From positions 1 through 64,000 of the forward strand of contig JAOSKI010000004.1 in assembly GCA_027493675.1 (NCBI GenBank): 64,000 nucleotides of DNA, written 5' to 3'. This document shows positions 1-8,726 of this stretch, in pieces (position 1 is the first letter of the stretch; each line of letters starts with the position of its first letter). Under the pieces are notes generated by a model, which saw nothing but the letters and a program-made list of their open reading frames with translations, was not told the DNA's origin and searched no databases. The position numbers and the translations under genes were made by a program. This stretch comes from Microthrixaceae bacterium. Lineage in GTDB: Bacteria > Actinomycetota > Acidimicrobiia > Acidimicrobiales > Microtrichaceae.

Positions 1-19
1 ATGGCATCACCTCTGAGGG

Positions 20-461
20 CTAGTTCTCACCAGGTGGGACACGAAGTAGTCCATTCCCGGTGTCGGTCCAGGCGTTCATGCCTCCGTCGAGATCCATGAC
101 CGCTGTGTAGCCCATCTTGGTGAGAGTGTCGGCGGCGATTGCGGACATCCGACCTGATCGGCAATAGAGGACTACGGGTTCGGATCGGTCTTCCGGAAGG
201 CCATCCCAGTCGCCGATCTCTTCGAATGGCACGAACGCATCCGTGCCTTCGATGTGCCCTTCGTAGGGTACGTGCACGTTGACTACGGGTGCATCCGGGT
301 TCGACTCGACGAACGACACGAACTCCGCTGGATCGACCAGGACAGTTGACGCACCCTTGTCTTCGGCGGTATCCGCAGCGGATTCATCGGTTTCACCGGA
401 CGAGCAGCCAACGAGGACGAGGGGCGATGAGTGCAACTGTGATGACGTTGGCCTTGGGCAC
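20..461 (-). CDS. Rhodanese-domain lipoprotein
   Basis: Single-domain rhodanese. The active-site loop is CRSGRMS, with the catalytic Cys at the start, preceded by VVLYC and followed by the usual GYTAVMDLDGGMNAW C-terminal part. The N-terminus reads as a lipoprotein signal: a GTG start at 461 after a GAGGAG ribosome site gives MPKANVITVALIA, and after one frameshift near 430 it joins LVLVGCSSGE, a good lipobox. The protein would sit on the outer face of the membrane and act in sulfane-sulfur or thiol chemistry. The gene is divergent from the next one, and a perfect palindromic BlaI-type operator lies 50 bases upstream. The start is inferred across the frameshift; the domain is clear. Confidence 0.8.
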
Positions 462-510
462 CTATCGGTCTCCTCGATGTGGTGGACGCGTGGCTTGCAC
501 CATCCGTAAT

Positions 511-525
511 ACTACACTGTGTAGT
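511..525. promoter_or_regulatory. BlaI/CopY-type operator, site 1
   Basis: ACTACACTGTGTAGT is a perfect 7+1+7 inverted repeat between the divergent rhodanese and beta-propeller genes. It matches the BlaI/MecI operator type (TACA/TGTA half-sites) and six other sites in this island. Confidence 0.8.
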
Positions 526-643
526 CAGCGATAGGTGATTGGCTTCTCTGATGGGGCCGGACTGGCGAGATGATGAACACTGCGATCAAGTGCGTTCACT
601 CCGAGACGGGCACGTCGGACGCAAGTCCGGCGAACGGTCTTGC

Positions 644-1573
644 ATGAGTGGTGAGTCGATCGCTCAATCAAGTGGATCTCGCACGCCGTTCTTGGGTCGT
701 GGTGCCTTGCTCCTTGCCGTTGGCGTGATGGCGCTGATCACGGTTCTGGCGATCGTGATCGGCGTAAACGTGTTTGCCGGTAGCAGCGACTCGGACCCAG
801 TCGGAGCCGGTCATGTGCATTCCCTCGGTGTGAACGACGCCGACGGTTCCATCGTGATCGCGAGTCACGCAGGGCTGTTGCGTGTAGATCCCGAGACGCA
901 GGATTCGGAGCGAGTCGGCGGTCGCTATAGGGACATGATGGGCTTCGAGGTCGTAGGCCCGGATGAGTTCCTTGCCTCCGGGCACCCCGATGTGCAGGGG
1001 ATGGTGGACGGGGATCCAGGCCAGCTGGGACTCCTCCGGTCAACCGATGGCGGTCTCAACTGGCAGACGCTGTCTCTCAGCGGAGCCGCAGACCTGCATG
1101 AGTTGGTCGTAGCGGGGGATTCGGTGCTTGCCTGGGACTCTCTGACCTCGGAGCTGATGGTCTCCGAGGACCTGGTTTCCTGGGAAACCCTGTCCACGAT
1201 CGAGCTGTCAGATCTTGCCGTAGACCCGGATCGCCCCGAGCACCTGATCGCAGCCACAGAGACCGGCACAATGAGGAGCATCAACGGTGGCCGCTCCTGG
1301 GAACCCCTTGACGGTCCCGGAACTAGTGCAGGTCGCATGGTCCTCGGAGATTGGGCGATTCGGTCTCGACGCCGACGACGGGCTCTGGAGCGCGCGCGGT
1401 CTTGGCTGGTCTCGCGTTGGCTCGGTGCCTGGGGAGGCCCAGGTGTTGGAGGCGGAGGGCAGACGTTGCTGGTTGCAGTCTGGGATGCCGAAGAGGTCAC
1501 CGAGGTCTACTCATCTGATGATGAGGGTCAGACGTGGTCGAGGGTGTTTAGGGACTCCTCGGGTCACGGGTGA
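644..1573 (+). CDS. F510_1955-type secreted/anchored beta-propeller protein
   Basis: The start is the ATG at 644, giving MSGESIAQSS, then one hydrophobic segment at about residues 19-45. The extracytoplasmic part begins HVHSLGVNDADG and carries sialidase/BNR-like blades (RSTDGGLNW, RSINGGRSW, SSDDEGQTW) plus MGFEVVGPDEFLASGHPD, a signature of proteins named F510_1955 family glycosylhydrolase in actinobacteria. Those often lie beside copper genes. No hydrolase activity can be claimed from sequence. Two compensating frameshifts, near 1345 and 1460, break the last blades; the reading GRFGLDADDGLWSARG bridges them. The operator at 511-525 lies 119 bases upstream. Confidence 0.75.
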   Translation: MSGESIAQSSGSRTPFLGRGALLLAVGVMALITVLAIVIGVNVFAGSSDSDPVGAGHVHSLGVNDADGSIVIASHAGLLRVDPETQDSERVGGRYRDMMGFEVVGPDEFLASGHPDVQGMVDGDPGQLGLLRSTDGGLNWQTLSLSGAADLHELVVAGDSVLAWDSLTSELMVSEDLVSWETLSTIELSDLAVDPDRPEHLIAATETGTMRSINGGRSWEPLDGPGTSAGRMVLGDWAIRSRRRRRALERARSWLVSRWLGAWGGPGVGGGGQTLLVAVWDAEEVTEVYSSDDEGQTWSRVFRDSSGHG

Positions 1574-1610
1574 TCTTCGGAGCGGGCTGGCAACCAACTC
1601 ACTGCGTGTC

Positions 1611-1841
1611 TCAGCGAGTCTTCTGGAGCTGATCCGGGCTCTCATCCTGCATGGCGTGCTCATCGCTGCGGTGGTGCTGAACCATCACGGCGACGCACAC
1701 GCCGGCGGCGACGATCCCCAGAGCCATGGCGCTTGCCCAGCCGAAGGTCACGCCGACTACGGAGATCATCACGAAGATGAATCCCATGGGAACCATGCAG
1801 CAAAGTGCCATCGCCACGAGCATCTTGCGGGTTGAGTTCAT
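1611..1841 (-). CDS. Small two-helix membrane protein with His-rich tail
   Basis: About 76 residues starting MNSTRKMLVAMALCC (ATG at 1841). Two hydrophobic segments (MLVAMALCCMVPMGFIFVMI and a Gly/Ala/Val-rich stretch up to VAVMV) are followed by a short polar tail, QHHRSDEHAMQDE. The Cys pair in helix 1, the Met-rich faces and the His/Asp tail would suit metal binding, but this is inference and I recognise no named family. It is a single intact frame. A BlaI-type operator lies 74 bases upstream of the start, so it is probably a one-gene unit of the metal regulon. Confidence 0.6.
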   Translation of the reverse strand: MNSTRKMLVAMALCCMVPMGFIFVMISVVGVTFGWASAMALGIVAAGVCVAVMVQHHRSDEHAMQDESPDQLQKTR

Positions 1842-1914
1842 GTCGGTCACCAATCTCTCGTGTCGTTGTGTTGCTTCTTGTATCGACACCCGGCGGCATC
1901 GACTCAAGCAAAAT

Positions 1915-1929
1915 ACGACAGTGTGTAGT
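1915..1929. promoter_or_regulatory. BlaI/CopY-type operator, site 2
   Basis: ACGACAGTGTGTAGT lies upstream of the small membrane protein gene and downstream of the ABC permease stop codon. One mismatch separates it from a perfect inverted repeat. Confidence 0.75.
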
Positions 1930-1991
1930 TGTACCTGAGTGTGGCACAGGGCGAGCCCGAGCTACGCGCCCGCGTCGGGCTGCGGTTGCCG

Positions 1992-3508
1992 TCACGCCTT
2001 GGGTCTGGCCAGTCTGTGGAACTGCGCCGCAGCTGCGAAAGTGAGCGCCACCAGCCATCCGGACGAGGCGAGCAATGCCGTCCATTCATCGAAGCCAGTC
2101 GTGAAGGCTGTGTCGAGGAGCATGCGAACTCCTCCGAAGCCAGGCATGTAGATGGCCCAGGTGGGCGGTGCGGCGTCGAACATCGCGTTCTGCGCGATTC
2201 CGATGTCGACGAAGGAAGCGCCAGCATGATGTACAGGCCACCCAGCAGGCCGGCGTGGGGTCCGACGAGCACGCCGATCATGGCGTAGGTCAAGGCCAAC
2301 ACCACATTCGCCAGTCCGAACAGCGGCCAGTTGTTGGCGTTGAACGATGCAGCTGTGACCCCCAGGGCGACGGCGGTCGTCAACAGCGCCGCCCCGATCA
2401 CGATCCCCAGTCGGGCGGAAAGAACCTCGAGCGTGCGGAAGCCGGACAGCACCAAGCGTTGATCGGCGTCGGCTGAGCCGAGAGAAACGAACAGGCCCGC
2501 CAGTCCGGCGATGAAGCCGACTGTTATCGGCACCATGATCGCACCGTGAAGGTCGTCCATCGCGAGCAGCTGTAGTCCGCGTACTCCGTCCTCGGTCAGC
2601 TCGACCGGAGTGGGATCTGCCGGTGTGACAAGGATGCTCAGCGTGATGAAGGCGACAGGCAGTCCGACCAGCAGAACCCACAGCACCGAGTTTCGTCGGT
2701 AGTCTCGGAAGCCATACTGCAGCGCGACGATGGATCGCTGCGGTCCAACCAAGCGTGGGAGCTTGACGGCGGAGTGGGGGCGAGTTGTCCGCACGAGAGC
2801 GCCAATGCCAATGCTCAGCGACGCCACGGCCCAAACCGCAGAGAGGCCGATGTCTCCGAGCGGTCCGGAGTGGCCCGATGCCGCATCGGTGACCACCACG
2901 GTCGGGAAGTGCAAGGGAAACAATCGCAGAAGCGGAGCTGAGCCCCCCATCGCTGGTCCGAAGAACACGTCGAACATCCAGATGAACACAACGATCAGCG
3001 ATCCGTTGACCTCTGAGCGTACGAATGCCCCTACCGTGACCCCGATCCCGAGGTAGGTGAGCGACATCACGAGCGTCACCCCAACCACCCGCGGAGCATC
3101 GCCGATACCTGTGCGCAGGGAGAGCGCTACCAGCGCTCCGGTCGCCGCTACGGCCGCAAGCACAACTGCGGAGAGCAACCGCCCGGCAACCACAACGATC
3201 GGACCCATTCCGCGGATGCCAGACGCCGGTCGACGTCGCGGAGGTCGACACGTTGAAGAAGCCGGCGACACCGGCGAGCAGTGACGCTGCCCAGCCCGCT
3301 GTCGCCGCCTCGATCTGCCGGAGGTCTACCAAACCACCCAGCACATCGGCGAAGTCAGCAATCGCACCAGCGGACAGAGTTACGAATCCGAGGGGGCGAC
3401 CGCCAGCAGCACCAAGTTCAGTGGTCGCCGTGCGTATTCGATCAGGTATCGACGGGTCAGCAGGTCCCACGGTGAGCGTCGGTGCACTTGAGTGCCTGCA
3501 CGCGTCAT
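1992..3508 (-). CDS. ABC-2-type exporter permease
   Basis: Polytopic ABC permease. The ATG at 3508 overlaps the ATPase stop by 4 bases and gives MTRAGTQVHRRSPWDLL, then LIEYARRPLNLVLLAVAP. After a frameshift near 3390 it continues with LGFVTLSAGAIADFADVLGG, and after another near 3240 with long hydrophobic runs such as VVVAGRLLSAVVLAAVAATG and VVGVTLVMSLTYLGIGVTVG. A last shift near 2215 leads to FHRLARPKA and the stop. Composition and the Gly/Ala-rich helices fit the ABC-2 family, whose members export drugs, lipids or polymers. The substrate is unknown. It is cotranscribed with the ATPase from the operator at 4177. Its place in a copper island suggests a role in metal stress, but nothing in the sequence proves this. 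Confidence 0.75.
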
Positions 3509-4174
3509 CGTTGTTCGGTCGTGCCGTCGCGCAAGTCGTAGATGCGATCGAATCGCACGTCATCGTTGATGAAATGGGAGACGATCAACAGGGTTCGGCC
3601 CTTGTCGCGGCGATGGGAGGCGATCTCCCAGAATCGCTGGTATGTATCCCAGTCGAATCCGGCGTAGGGCTCGTCCAGCAGCAGTAGATCGGGATCCGGC
3701 AGCAAGGCCAATCCGAGGTTGAGCTTGGAGCGCGTTCCACCGGAGAGTTCATCCACGCGTGTTTCAGCCCAGGTGGAGAAGCCGAGCATCTCGTAGATCT
3801 CCTGCGAGACTCCACCATGGCAGCTCTGTCCATGCCGTAGGCCTCACCGAAGAGCTCGAAGTGTTCGTTACACGTGAGTCGCTGGTAGAGCACGGGCTCC
3901 TGGGGGCAGTAGCCGAGTGTTCCGGAACGTCTGATCGAGCCGCCGTCGCGATCGATGCTCCCGACGACTATCTGCATCAGAGTGCTCTTGCCGGAGCCGT
4001 TCTCACCGACGAGTCCCACGATCTCTGAGCGATACAACTCGATCGAGGCGCCTGTGAGTACCTGCCGCTGTCGGCGTCGAGGCCAGACCCGGTGGAGTAG
4101 TTCTTCGAGAGCTGCTGGACGCTTAAAAAGGACGGGACAGCCGAATCGCCCTGGTCGTCAGTCCTCGAGTGCAT
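3505..4174 (-). CDS. ABC exporter ATPase
   Basis: Nucleotide-binding subunit of the exporter. In order: FLSVQQLSKNYSTG, Walker A GENGSGKST, a Q-loop region with GYCPQEPVLYQRLT, signature LSGGTRSK, Walker B LLLLDEPYAGFD and an H-loop in IVSHF. Frameshifts near 4065 and 3815 split the gene into three frames. The ATG at 4174 is only 3 bases from a BlaI-type operator, so the transcript may be leaderless or the true start may lie slightly downstream. The stop overlaps the permease start (ATGA), indicating translational coupling. The specificity cannot be read from the ATPase. Confidence 0.85.
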
Positions 4175-4176
4175 CA

Positions 4177-4191
4177 GCTACAATATGTAGT
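4177..4191. promoter_or_regulatory. BlaI/CopY-type operator, site 3
   Basis: GCTACAATATGTAGT lies in the divergent promoter of the ABC exporter (minus strand) and the SHOCT/APC operon (plus strand). The core CTACA/TGTAG is perfectly inverted. Confidence 0.75.
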
Positions 4192-4259
4192 AGCTATTGA
4201 GAACCGTGTCGAACGGACAGTTCGACACGGGCAGTCACGTGGCCGGAGGATCGATCAGA

Positions 4260-4527
4260 ATGGCGTACTCGTTGGCGGTGCTGATGCAGGGTGGCGACGG
4301 ATGGTACGACCACATGGACGGGTGGGGTGGTGGCTGGATGTGGTTGTGGGGCACGCTGATGATGCTGTCCTGGGTCGCCATCGTCGCGGCAGCCCTATGG
4401 ATCGTGCAGCGTGCTCGCGACAACCGCCCTGGTCCTGGTGGTCGAGCACGCGAGATCCTCGATGAGCGCCTTGCGCGTGGCGAGATCGACTCAGTTGAGC
4501 ACCGAGAACGCCGAGCACCTCAGCTGA
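4260..4527 (+). CDS. Small membrane-anchored SHOCT protein
   Basis: The ATG at 4260 follows a GGAGG ribosome site. A Trp/Gly-rich start (GWYDHMDGWGGGWMW) precedes one transmembrane helix (LMMLSWVAIVAAALWIV) and a SHOCT motif, EILDERLARGEIDSVEHRER. SHOCT is a short C-terminal oligomerisation motif common in small actinobacterial membrane proteins. One frameshift near 4500-4510 separates the SHOCT end from the likely stop at 4525. It is transcribed away from the ABC exporter under the same operator and ahead of the APC permease. Its precise role is unknown; a second SHOCT protein lies at 7983. Confidence 0.65.
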
Positions 4528-4551
4528 ACCCCCTGCGCGGCGAATGTTCCC

Positions 4552-5903
4552 ATGAGCCAACGGTCGACCGGCAAGGACCTCCCGGCACCGGAGGACGTCC
4601 CTGGCAGTCTGACCCTGTCCGGAGCGGTGGCACTGGGCACAGGGGTGATGATCGGCGCTGGAATCTTTGCGCTGACCGGCCAGACTGCTCGTCTAGCGGG
4701 CGACCTGTTCCCGTTCGCATTCCTCGGTGCGGCGGTTGTGGGTAGCGACGAGCGCCTACTCGTATGTGAAGCTGTCGAACGCGTATCCCTCCTCCGGTGG
4801 AATCGCGATGTTCCTTCGGGAGCAGTACGGACCGGGCACCACGACCGGTGTCTTCGCCATCTTCATGTACGTATCGATGGTGATCAACGAGAGCCTCGTG
4901 GCCCGGACATTCGGTGCCTACGTGCTGCAGGTAGTCGATCTCGAACCACGGTCGTTCTGGGTGCCTGCTCTAGGCGTGGCGTTGCTCGCTGTGGCCTTCG
5001 GAATGAACGTCGCTGGCAATCGGGCTGTCCAGGGCGTTGAGCGCGCAATGGCGGTGGTCAAGATCGTCGGACTCACTGTTCTCGCCGGCGTCGGGTTGTG
5101 GTTCGCCAGCTCCACTAACTTCACCAACGGCTCCGAGGCGGCCGGTGTCGATGTCACGCCGGAGGGTTTCCTTGCTGCGGTGGCACTCGCCATCCTTGCC
5201 TACAAAGGGATTCACCACCATCACCAACAGTGGCGGAGAGATCGTGGATCCCCACCGCAACACCGGCCGGGCCATCGTCATCTCGCTGGCCGTGTGCGCA
5301 GTGGTCTATCTCGCGATCGCAACCGCGGTGGCGGGCAACCTCCCACTCGCAGAGATCATCGCTGCGGAGGACTCGTCGCTGGCTGAAGCTGCGCGGCCCG
5401 CGTTCGGCGACCTGGGAGTGTGGTTCACCGTGGCACTTGCGATCGTCGCAACCGCTTCTGGAGTGATTGCCAGCGTGTTCGCAGCATCGCGCATGCTCGC
5501 CATGCTGACCCACATGAACCAGGTGCCCACAGTCACCTGGGGATGCCCGGCTCCGTGCGCACCCACACGATGGTCTACACCGTGGGTTTCGCGATGCTGC
5601 TGACCGCCGCGTTCGACCTTCGCCGAATCGCTGCCTTGGGCGGCGATCTACTACCTGTTGATGGACATCGCGATCCACTGGGGACTGCTACGCCGGCTGA
5701 GGTCCCGGGTCCGGTTCAAGCCCGCGATCGTCGTGGCAGCAATCGTGGCCGACTTCGTTGTTCTCGGCGCCTTCATCTGGGTTACAGCATCCAACGATGC
5801 CCTCGCGCTCTACGTCGCTGCTGCCGGGATCGCAGTCATCGTGATCAGCGAACGCTTGTTCATGCGTTCGCACACCCGTGCAGACGGCACGATGGACATG
5901 TGA
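4552..5903 (+). CDS. APC-superfamily permease
   Basis: About 450 residues, starting MSQRSTGKDLPAPEDVPGSL and then the helix-1 signature GTGVMIGAGIFALTGQTA, the GxGI motif of the amino acid-polyamine-organocation family. Later parts include SYVKLSNAYPSSGG, VNESLVARTFGAYVL, FTTITNSGGEIVDPHRNTG and an end at MRSHTRADGTMDM. Frameshifts near 4735, 5208, 5535 and 5640 split the gene into five pieces. It is most likely a secondary transporter of amino acids or amines. It follows the SHOCT gene by 24 bases and probably shares its operator. The substrate, and why it belongs to a metal island, cannot be told. Confidence 0.8.
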
Positions 5904-5925
5904 CCCACCGCCCCCCTATATTACA

Positions 5926-5940
5926 ACGACAGAGTGTAGT
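5926..5940. promoter_or_regulatory. BlaI/CopY-type operator, site 4
   Basis: ACGACAGAGTGTAGT lies 27 bases upstream of the cupredoxin start, in an AT-rich stretch that could form the promoter. Confidence 0.8.
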
Positions 5941-5967
5941 AATATTGAGGTCGTGGAAGTATGACCA

Positions 5968-6483
5968 ATGGGAGCGCCTGTGCTTGTTGTGAGAATGCTG
6001 GCTGGGACGGTTGCCGCGGCGGGTTTGATCGCCGCAGGTTGTTCGTCTGGAGACGGGGCCTCGGGCACCTCGACCGGGTCGGACTCGGAATCACAGACCT
6101 TTGAGTTCGGTGGACCCGCCGAGGCTGCAGACGCGGCTCGCGTCATCGAGATCGATGCTGACGACGAGTTCACCTTCAATCCCGACGCCGTGGAGGTCGA
6201 AACCGGAGAGGTCATCACTTTCAGCGTTACCAATACCGGCAACCTCGACCATGAGGTTCACCCTCGGGCCCGAAGAGGTGCAGGAGGAACACGAAGCCGA
6301 GATGGCCGACATGGGGGACATGGACATGGACGATGATCCGAACGCCATCTCGGTGCCGCCGGGGAGACCAGGGAGTTGACCTGGCAGTTCGCTGAGGCTG
6401 GCACGGTCCTGATGGAGTGCCACACCCAGGGTCACTGGGCTGCGGGGATGCGCGGTGAGATCGACGTGATCGATTCAGCCTGA
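5968..6483 (+). CDS. Cupredoxin lipoprotein
   Basis: Extracytoplasmic copper-binding protein. A lipoprotein signal (MLAGTVAAAGLIAAGCSSG) is followed by a linker and a plastocyanin/azurin-like domain: DDEFTFNPDAVEVETGEVIT, NTGNLDHEF, then GTVLMECHTQGHWAAGM. The His of LDHEF, the Cys and His of ECHTQGH and the final Met form the expected type-1 copper ligand set. A Met/Asp-rich stretch (MADMGDMDMDDD) lies between the strands and could bind extra copper. One or two frameshifts, near 6250 and 6362, are bridged. It is a single-gene unit directly behind operator site 4. Confidence 0.85.
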
Positions 6484-6519
6484 AACCCCAAACTGATCTG
6501 CGGTGCCACGGGGCTGGCT

Positions 6520-7399
6520 TCAGGCCACTCCGCAAACGTGGTTCAGGAAGGCGACCAGGTGGTGGAACTGGAGCGTTGAACTCGCAACGCTGACCGCCCA
6601 GCCCGCTGACCCCGAATGCGACCCAAGCGGCGACGGCCCGTCGATTCTTGGGCGGCTCGGAGGAGGCTTCGACTCGTGCCCGACTACCCGGAACCGGCCA
6701 GCGCCATCGCGGCAGGCGGTATATCAGGGGCGCTGGCCGCAACTGCTGCCCGGGCGATTGCTCGGGCTGAAGGCGGCGGTCGCCGACCTCGTCCACCGCG
6801 TCCTCATCGGCCCAGCGTTCTGTGGCGAAGCGGACCTGATTGGTGATGGGTCGCAGGATTGGCACGGTTGCTGCGGCCGTCTCTGCGACGTTCAGGAATC
6901 GATGGTGGTTGTGGCGCAGATGGGAGCGCTCGTGTGCATAGAGCACTCGCTGTTCGGAGCTGTCCAACGTCTCGAGCATCCCGGTCGACACGATGACCTT
7001 TCCGGGCTTGCCGGGCAGCGCGAAGGCCAACGCTTCGGGAGTCACGATGACCTCATCGTGTGACTGTCGAAGCGCAGCTCGTCGAGTCCGTATCCGAAGC
7101 GCCGCGGAGATCGCCATTGCCGTCAGGGCGGCCCATGCAGCGATCCCCAGGGGCGGTATCCGGTCGTGGAGCTGAACAGCGCCGTACACCAGCCGAATGC
7201 GCTGGAGAGAATCGGCTGTTCGGCGGCGTATCCAGCTGCAAATACGACCAGCGCCCATGTGACTGCAAGTGCGGAACCGACTGCGAGCAGGGTGAGTGTC
7301 CAAAGTTGCCCAGTCGGGTCGCAGGCGGCGCTGGACCCACGTGGCAGCAAATGCAGTCGCGACGGCGATCACCATCGGCAGGATCAGCCGCAGGATCAC
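6520..7399 (-). CDS. M56-family membrane metallopeptidase (BlaR1-like sensor protease)
   Basis: The GTG at 7399 overlaps the blaI stop (GTGA). N-terminal helices (VIAVATAFAATWV, TLTLLAVGSALAVTWALVV, GIAAWAALTAMAISAALRI) precede the protease domain: VIVTPEALAFALPGKPGKVI, then the zinc motif HERSH within YAHERSHLRHNHH, and the third ligand region RWADEDAVDEVG. The C-terminus reads LQFHHLVAFLNHVCGVA. Frameshifts lie near 7300, 7165 and 6770. In known BlaR1/MecR1 systems such proteases lead to destruction of the BlaI repressor. Here there is no penicillin-binding sensor domain, so the inducing signal must be different. Pairing with BlaI and the operators supports a regulatory role. Confidence 0.85.
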
Positions 7400-7752
7400 G
7401 GATCCATCTCCGCCAGCAGGTCACGTAGCGCAGCGGTGTCCTTCTTTGACAGCTTGTCTACGAACTGGCTGAGCACTGCGGGTCGGTCCTTGTGGCGTGA
7501 GCTCACCCCCGCATCCGCTCGGCCAAGAATTCCGCCTGGGTGGCAGCAGGGGATACGCGTACGCACGACCTGTGCGGGACCCGCTCCACCACGCCCTTCT
7601 TCCAGAGCCGGGCCAGGATCGTCATCACTGTGGTGTAGGCGAGATCGCCCTCGAGCCTGCCCCGGACGTCGGCGGGCGTGAGCGGCTCCTGGGATCTCCA
7701 GAGCCTCGAGAACGCTTGCTTCGAGTGACCCCATCGGGCGTCGCTCAGCCAT
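7396..7752 (-). CDS. blaI: BlaI/MecI/CopY-family repressor
   Basis: About 117 residues. The start MAERRPMGSLEASVLEALEI is typical of the family; then come PLTPADVRGRLEGDLAYTTV and MTILARLWKKGVVERV, which form the winged-helix DNA-binding domain with the family signature AYTTVMTILARL. The C-terminal dimerisation part is AVLSQFVDKLSKKDTAALRD. Frameshifts near 7690 and 7505 split it into three frames. It is cotranscribed with the M56 protease (4-base overlap), and operator site 5 lies 121 bases upstream in the divergent promoter, so autoregulation is likely. It is the natural candidate to bind all seven operator copies of the island. Confidence 0.9.
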   Translation of the reverse strand: MAERRPMGSLEASVLEALEIPGAAHARRRPGQARGRSRLHHSDDDPGPALEEGRGGAGPAQVVRTRIPCCHPGGILGRADAGVSSRHKDRPAVLSQFVDKLSKKDTAALRDLLAEMDP

Positions 7753-7872
7753 CTTCGTGACCTCCGTCGTCGTGTTGCAGGGTAGCTGCACCAGAGCCAA
7801 CCAGTTGTGGCGGACCGGTGAGTATCGGCGCTCACAGCAGGTATCGCGTCTCGGCGGGTTGACCTCAGCAAT

Positions 7873-7887
7873 ACGACATAGTGTAGT
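7873..7887. promoter_or_regulatory. BlaI/CopY-type operator, site 5
   Basis: ACGACATAGTGTAGT lies between the divergent blaI-M56 operon and the second SHOCT gene; it is the presumed autoregulatory site. Confidence 0.85.
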
Positions 7888-7982
7888 AAGACCCTTGCCG
7901 ATTTACTTGCTCGCCGTGGACTCGACCGTGCCTGCACCCCGAGGCTGCACGATCGCGACGCCCGCTCGGACAGCGTGCGGGT

Positions 7983-8221
7983 GTGAGTGCGGTGCTGGAC
8001 GCTGGGTATGGAGTTCTGTTGCTGGGAGTCTTGCTGGGTTTCGTCGTTGGGCGTCCTGTTCACCCGAAGCAAACAGCCATCGACACATGTGCCGTCGGAT
8101 CCCAGAGCGCTGTCTCTCAGGGATGCTCGCACGAGGGCAGATATCCACCGAGGAGTACCACCGGCGGCGCTCGGAACCAGGCGCAGGCGGTGTGTCAGGC
8201 CGTTTCTACAACCGGCGATAG
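7983..8221 (+). CDS. Second small SHOCT membrane protein
   Basis: The GTG at 7983 gives MSAVLDAGYGVLLLGVLLGF, one transmembrane helix, then VVGRPVHPKQTAIDT. After a frameshift near 8095 the next frame gives RCLSGMLARGQISTEEYHRR, a SHOCT motif, and ends SGRFYNRR. The layout is the same as the protein at 4260: membrane helix, short linker, SHOCT. It is divergent from blaI and shares operator site 5. Function is unknown. The start is the weakest point because a two-frame reading is needed. Confidence 0.55.
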
Positions 8222-8258
8222 CTTCCGACGTCGGGGACGAAAGCCGATAGCCCTGGAC

Positions 8259-8665
8259 CTATTCGAACCCTTCGCGCTCCTGGACATCTCGGATGTACGC
8301 GATGATCGCATCCACTTCGGAGCCCGAAAGCCCTCCACCGGCGGCATGTCGCCGAAGGGCCAGTGGTGCTGAACGGCACCATTCGCGATGGCGGATCGGA
8401 ACGCCTCATCGCCGTGGTGATTCGGCCCGTACACACGCGAAAGATGCGATGGGCCCTTCGAGGTGCCTCGAAGGTCGGAGCCATGACATGACGCACAGTT
8501 CGCCTGGTATAGCTCCTCTCCCTCCGTCAGCTCGGCAGGGGATGCGGAGTCCCCGCTGCTCTCTTCGCTTCCACCGCACCCGCTGATGAGCAGCGTGGTG
8601 GCAGCGATCGCGGCCGTTCCCAGCGAACGCATCGGAGTCTTGGAGAAGCGCTTGTCTGTGATCAT
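8259..8665 (-). CDS. c-type cytochrome lipoprotein
   Basis: Monoheme cytochrome c. The ATG at 8665 starts MITDKRFSKTPMRSL, then a lipoprotein signal ending ATTLLISGCGGSEE. The heme motif is CASCH within YQANCASCHGSDLRGTSKG, and the distal Met ligand is in GDMPPVEG. After one frameshift near 8330 the C-terminal helix reads SGSEVDAIIAYIRDVQEREG. It is likely an electron carrier on the outer membrane face. It is divergent from the adenylate cyclase gene, 61 bases apart. No BlaI- or CsoR-type site was seen in this gap. Confidence 0.85.
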
Positions 8666-8726
8666 CTGGTTCCACCCTCCAATGACCCATCGAGCAGACA
8701 GGGGTGCAGTGGGGGAAGATGGTGCC

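Noticed and set aside
1287..1835. Plus-strand His-rich frame near 1700-1830
   Set aside because: The His-rich end (HADYGDHHEDESHGNHAAK) is only the antisense of the small membrane protein; the first part belongs to the beta-propeller gene in another frame.
6520..7752. A beta-lactam resistance system from blaI and M56
   Set aside because: No beta-lactamase or penicillin-binding protein gene is present and M56 has no sensor domain for beta-lactams; the operators point to metal and redox genes.
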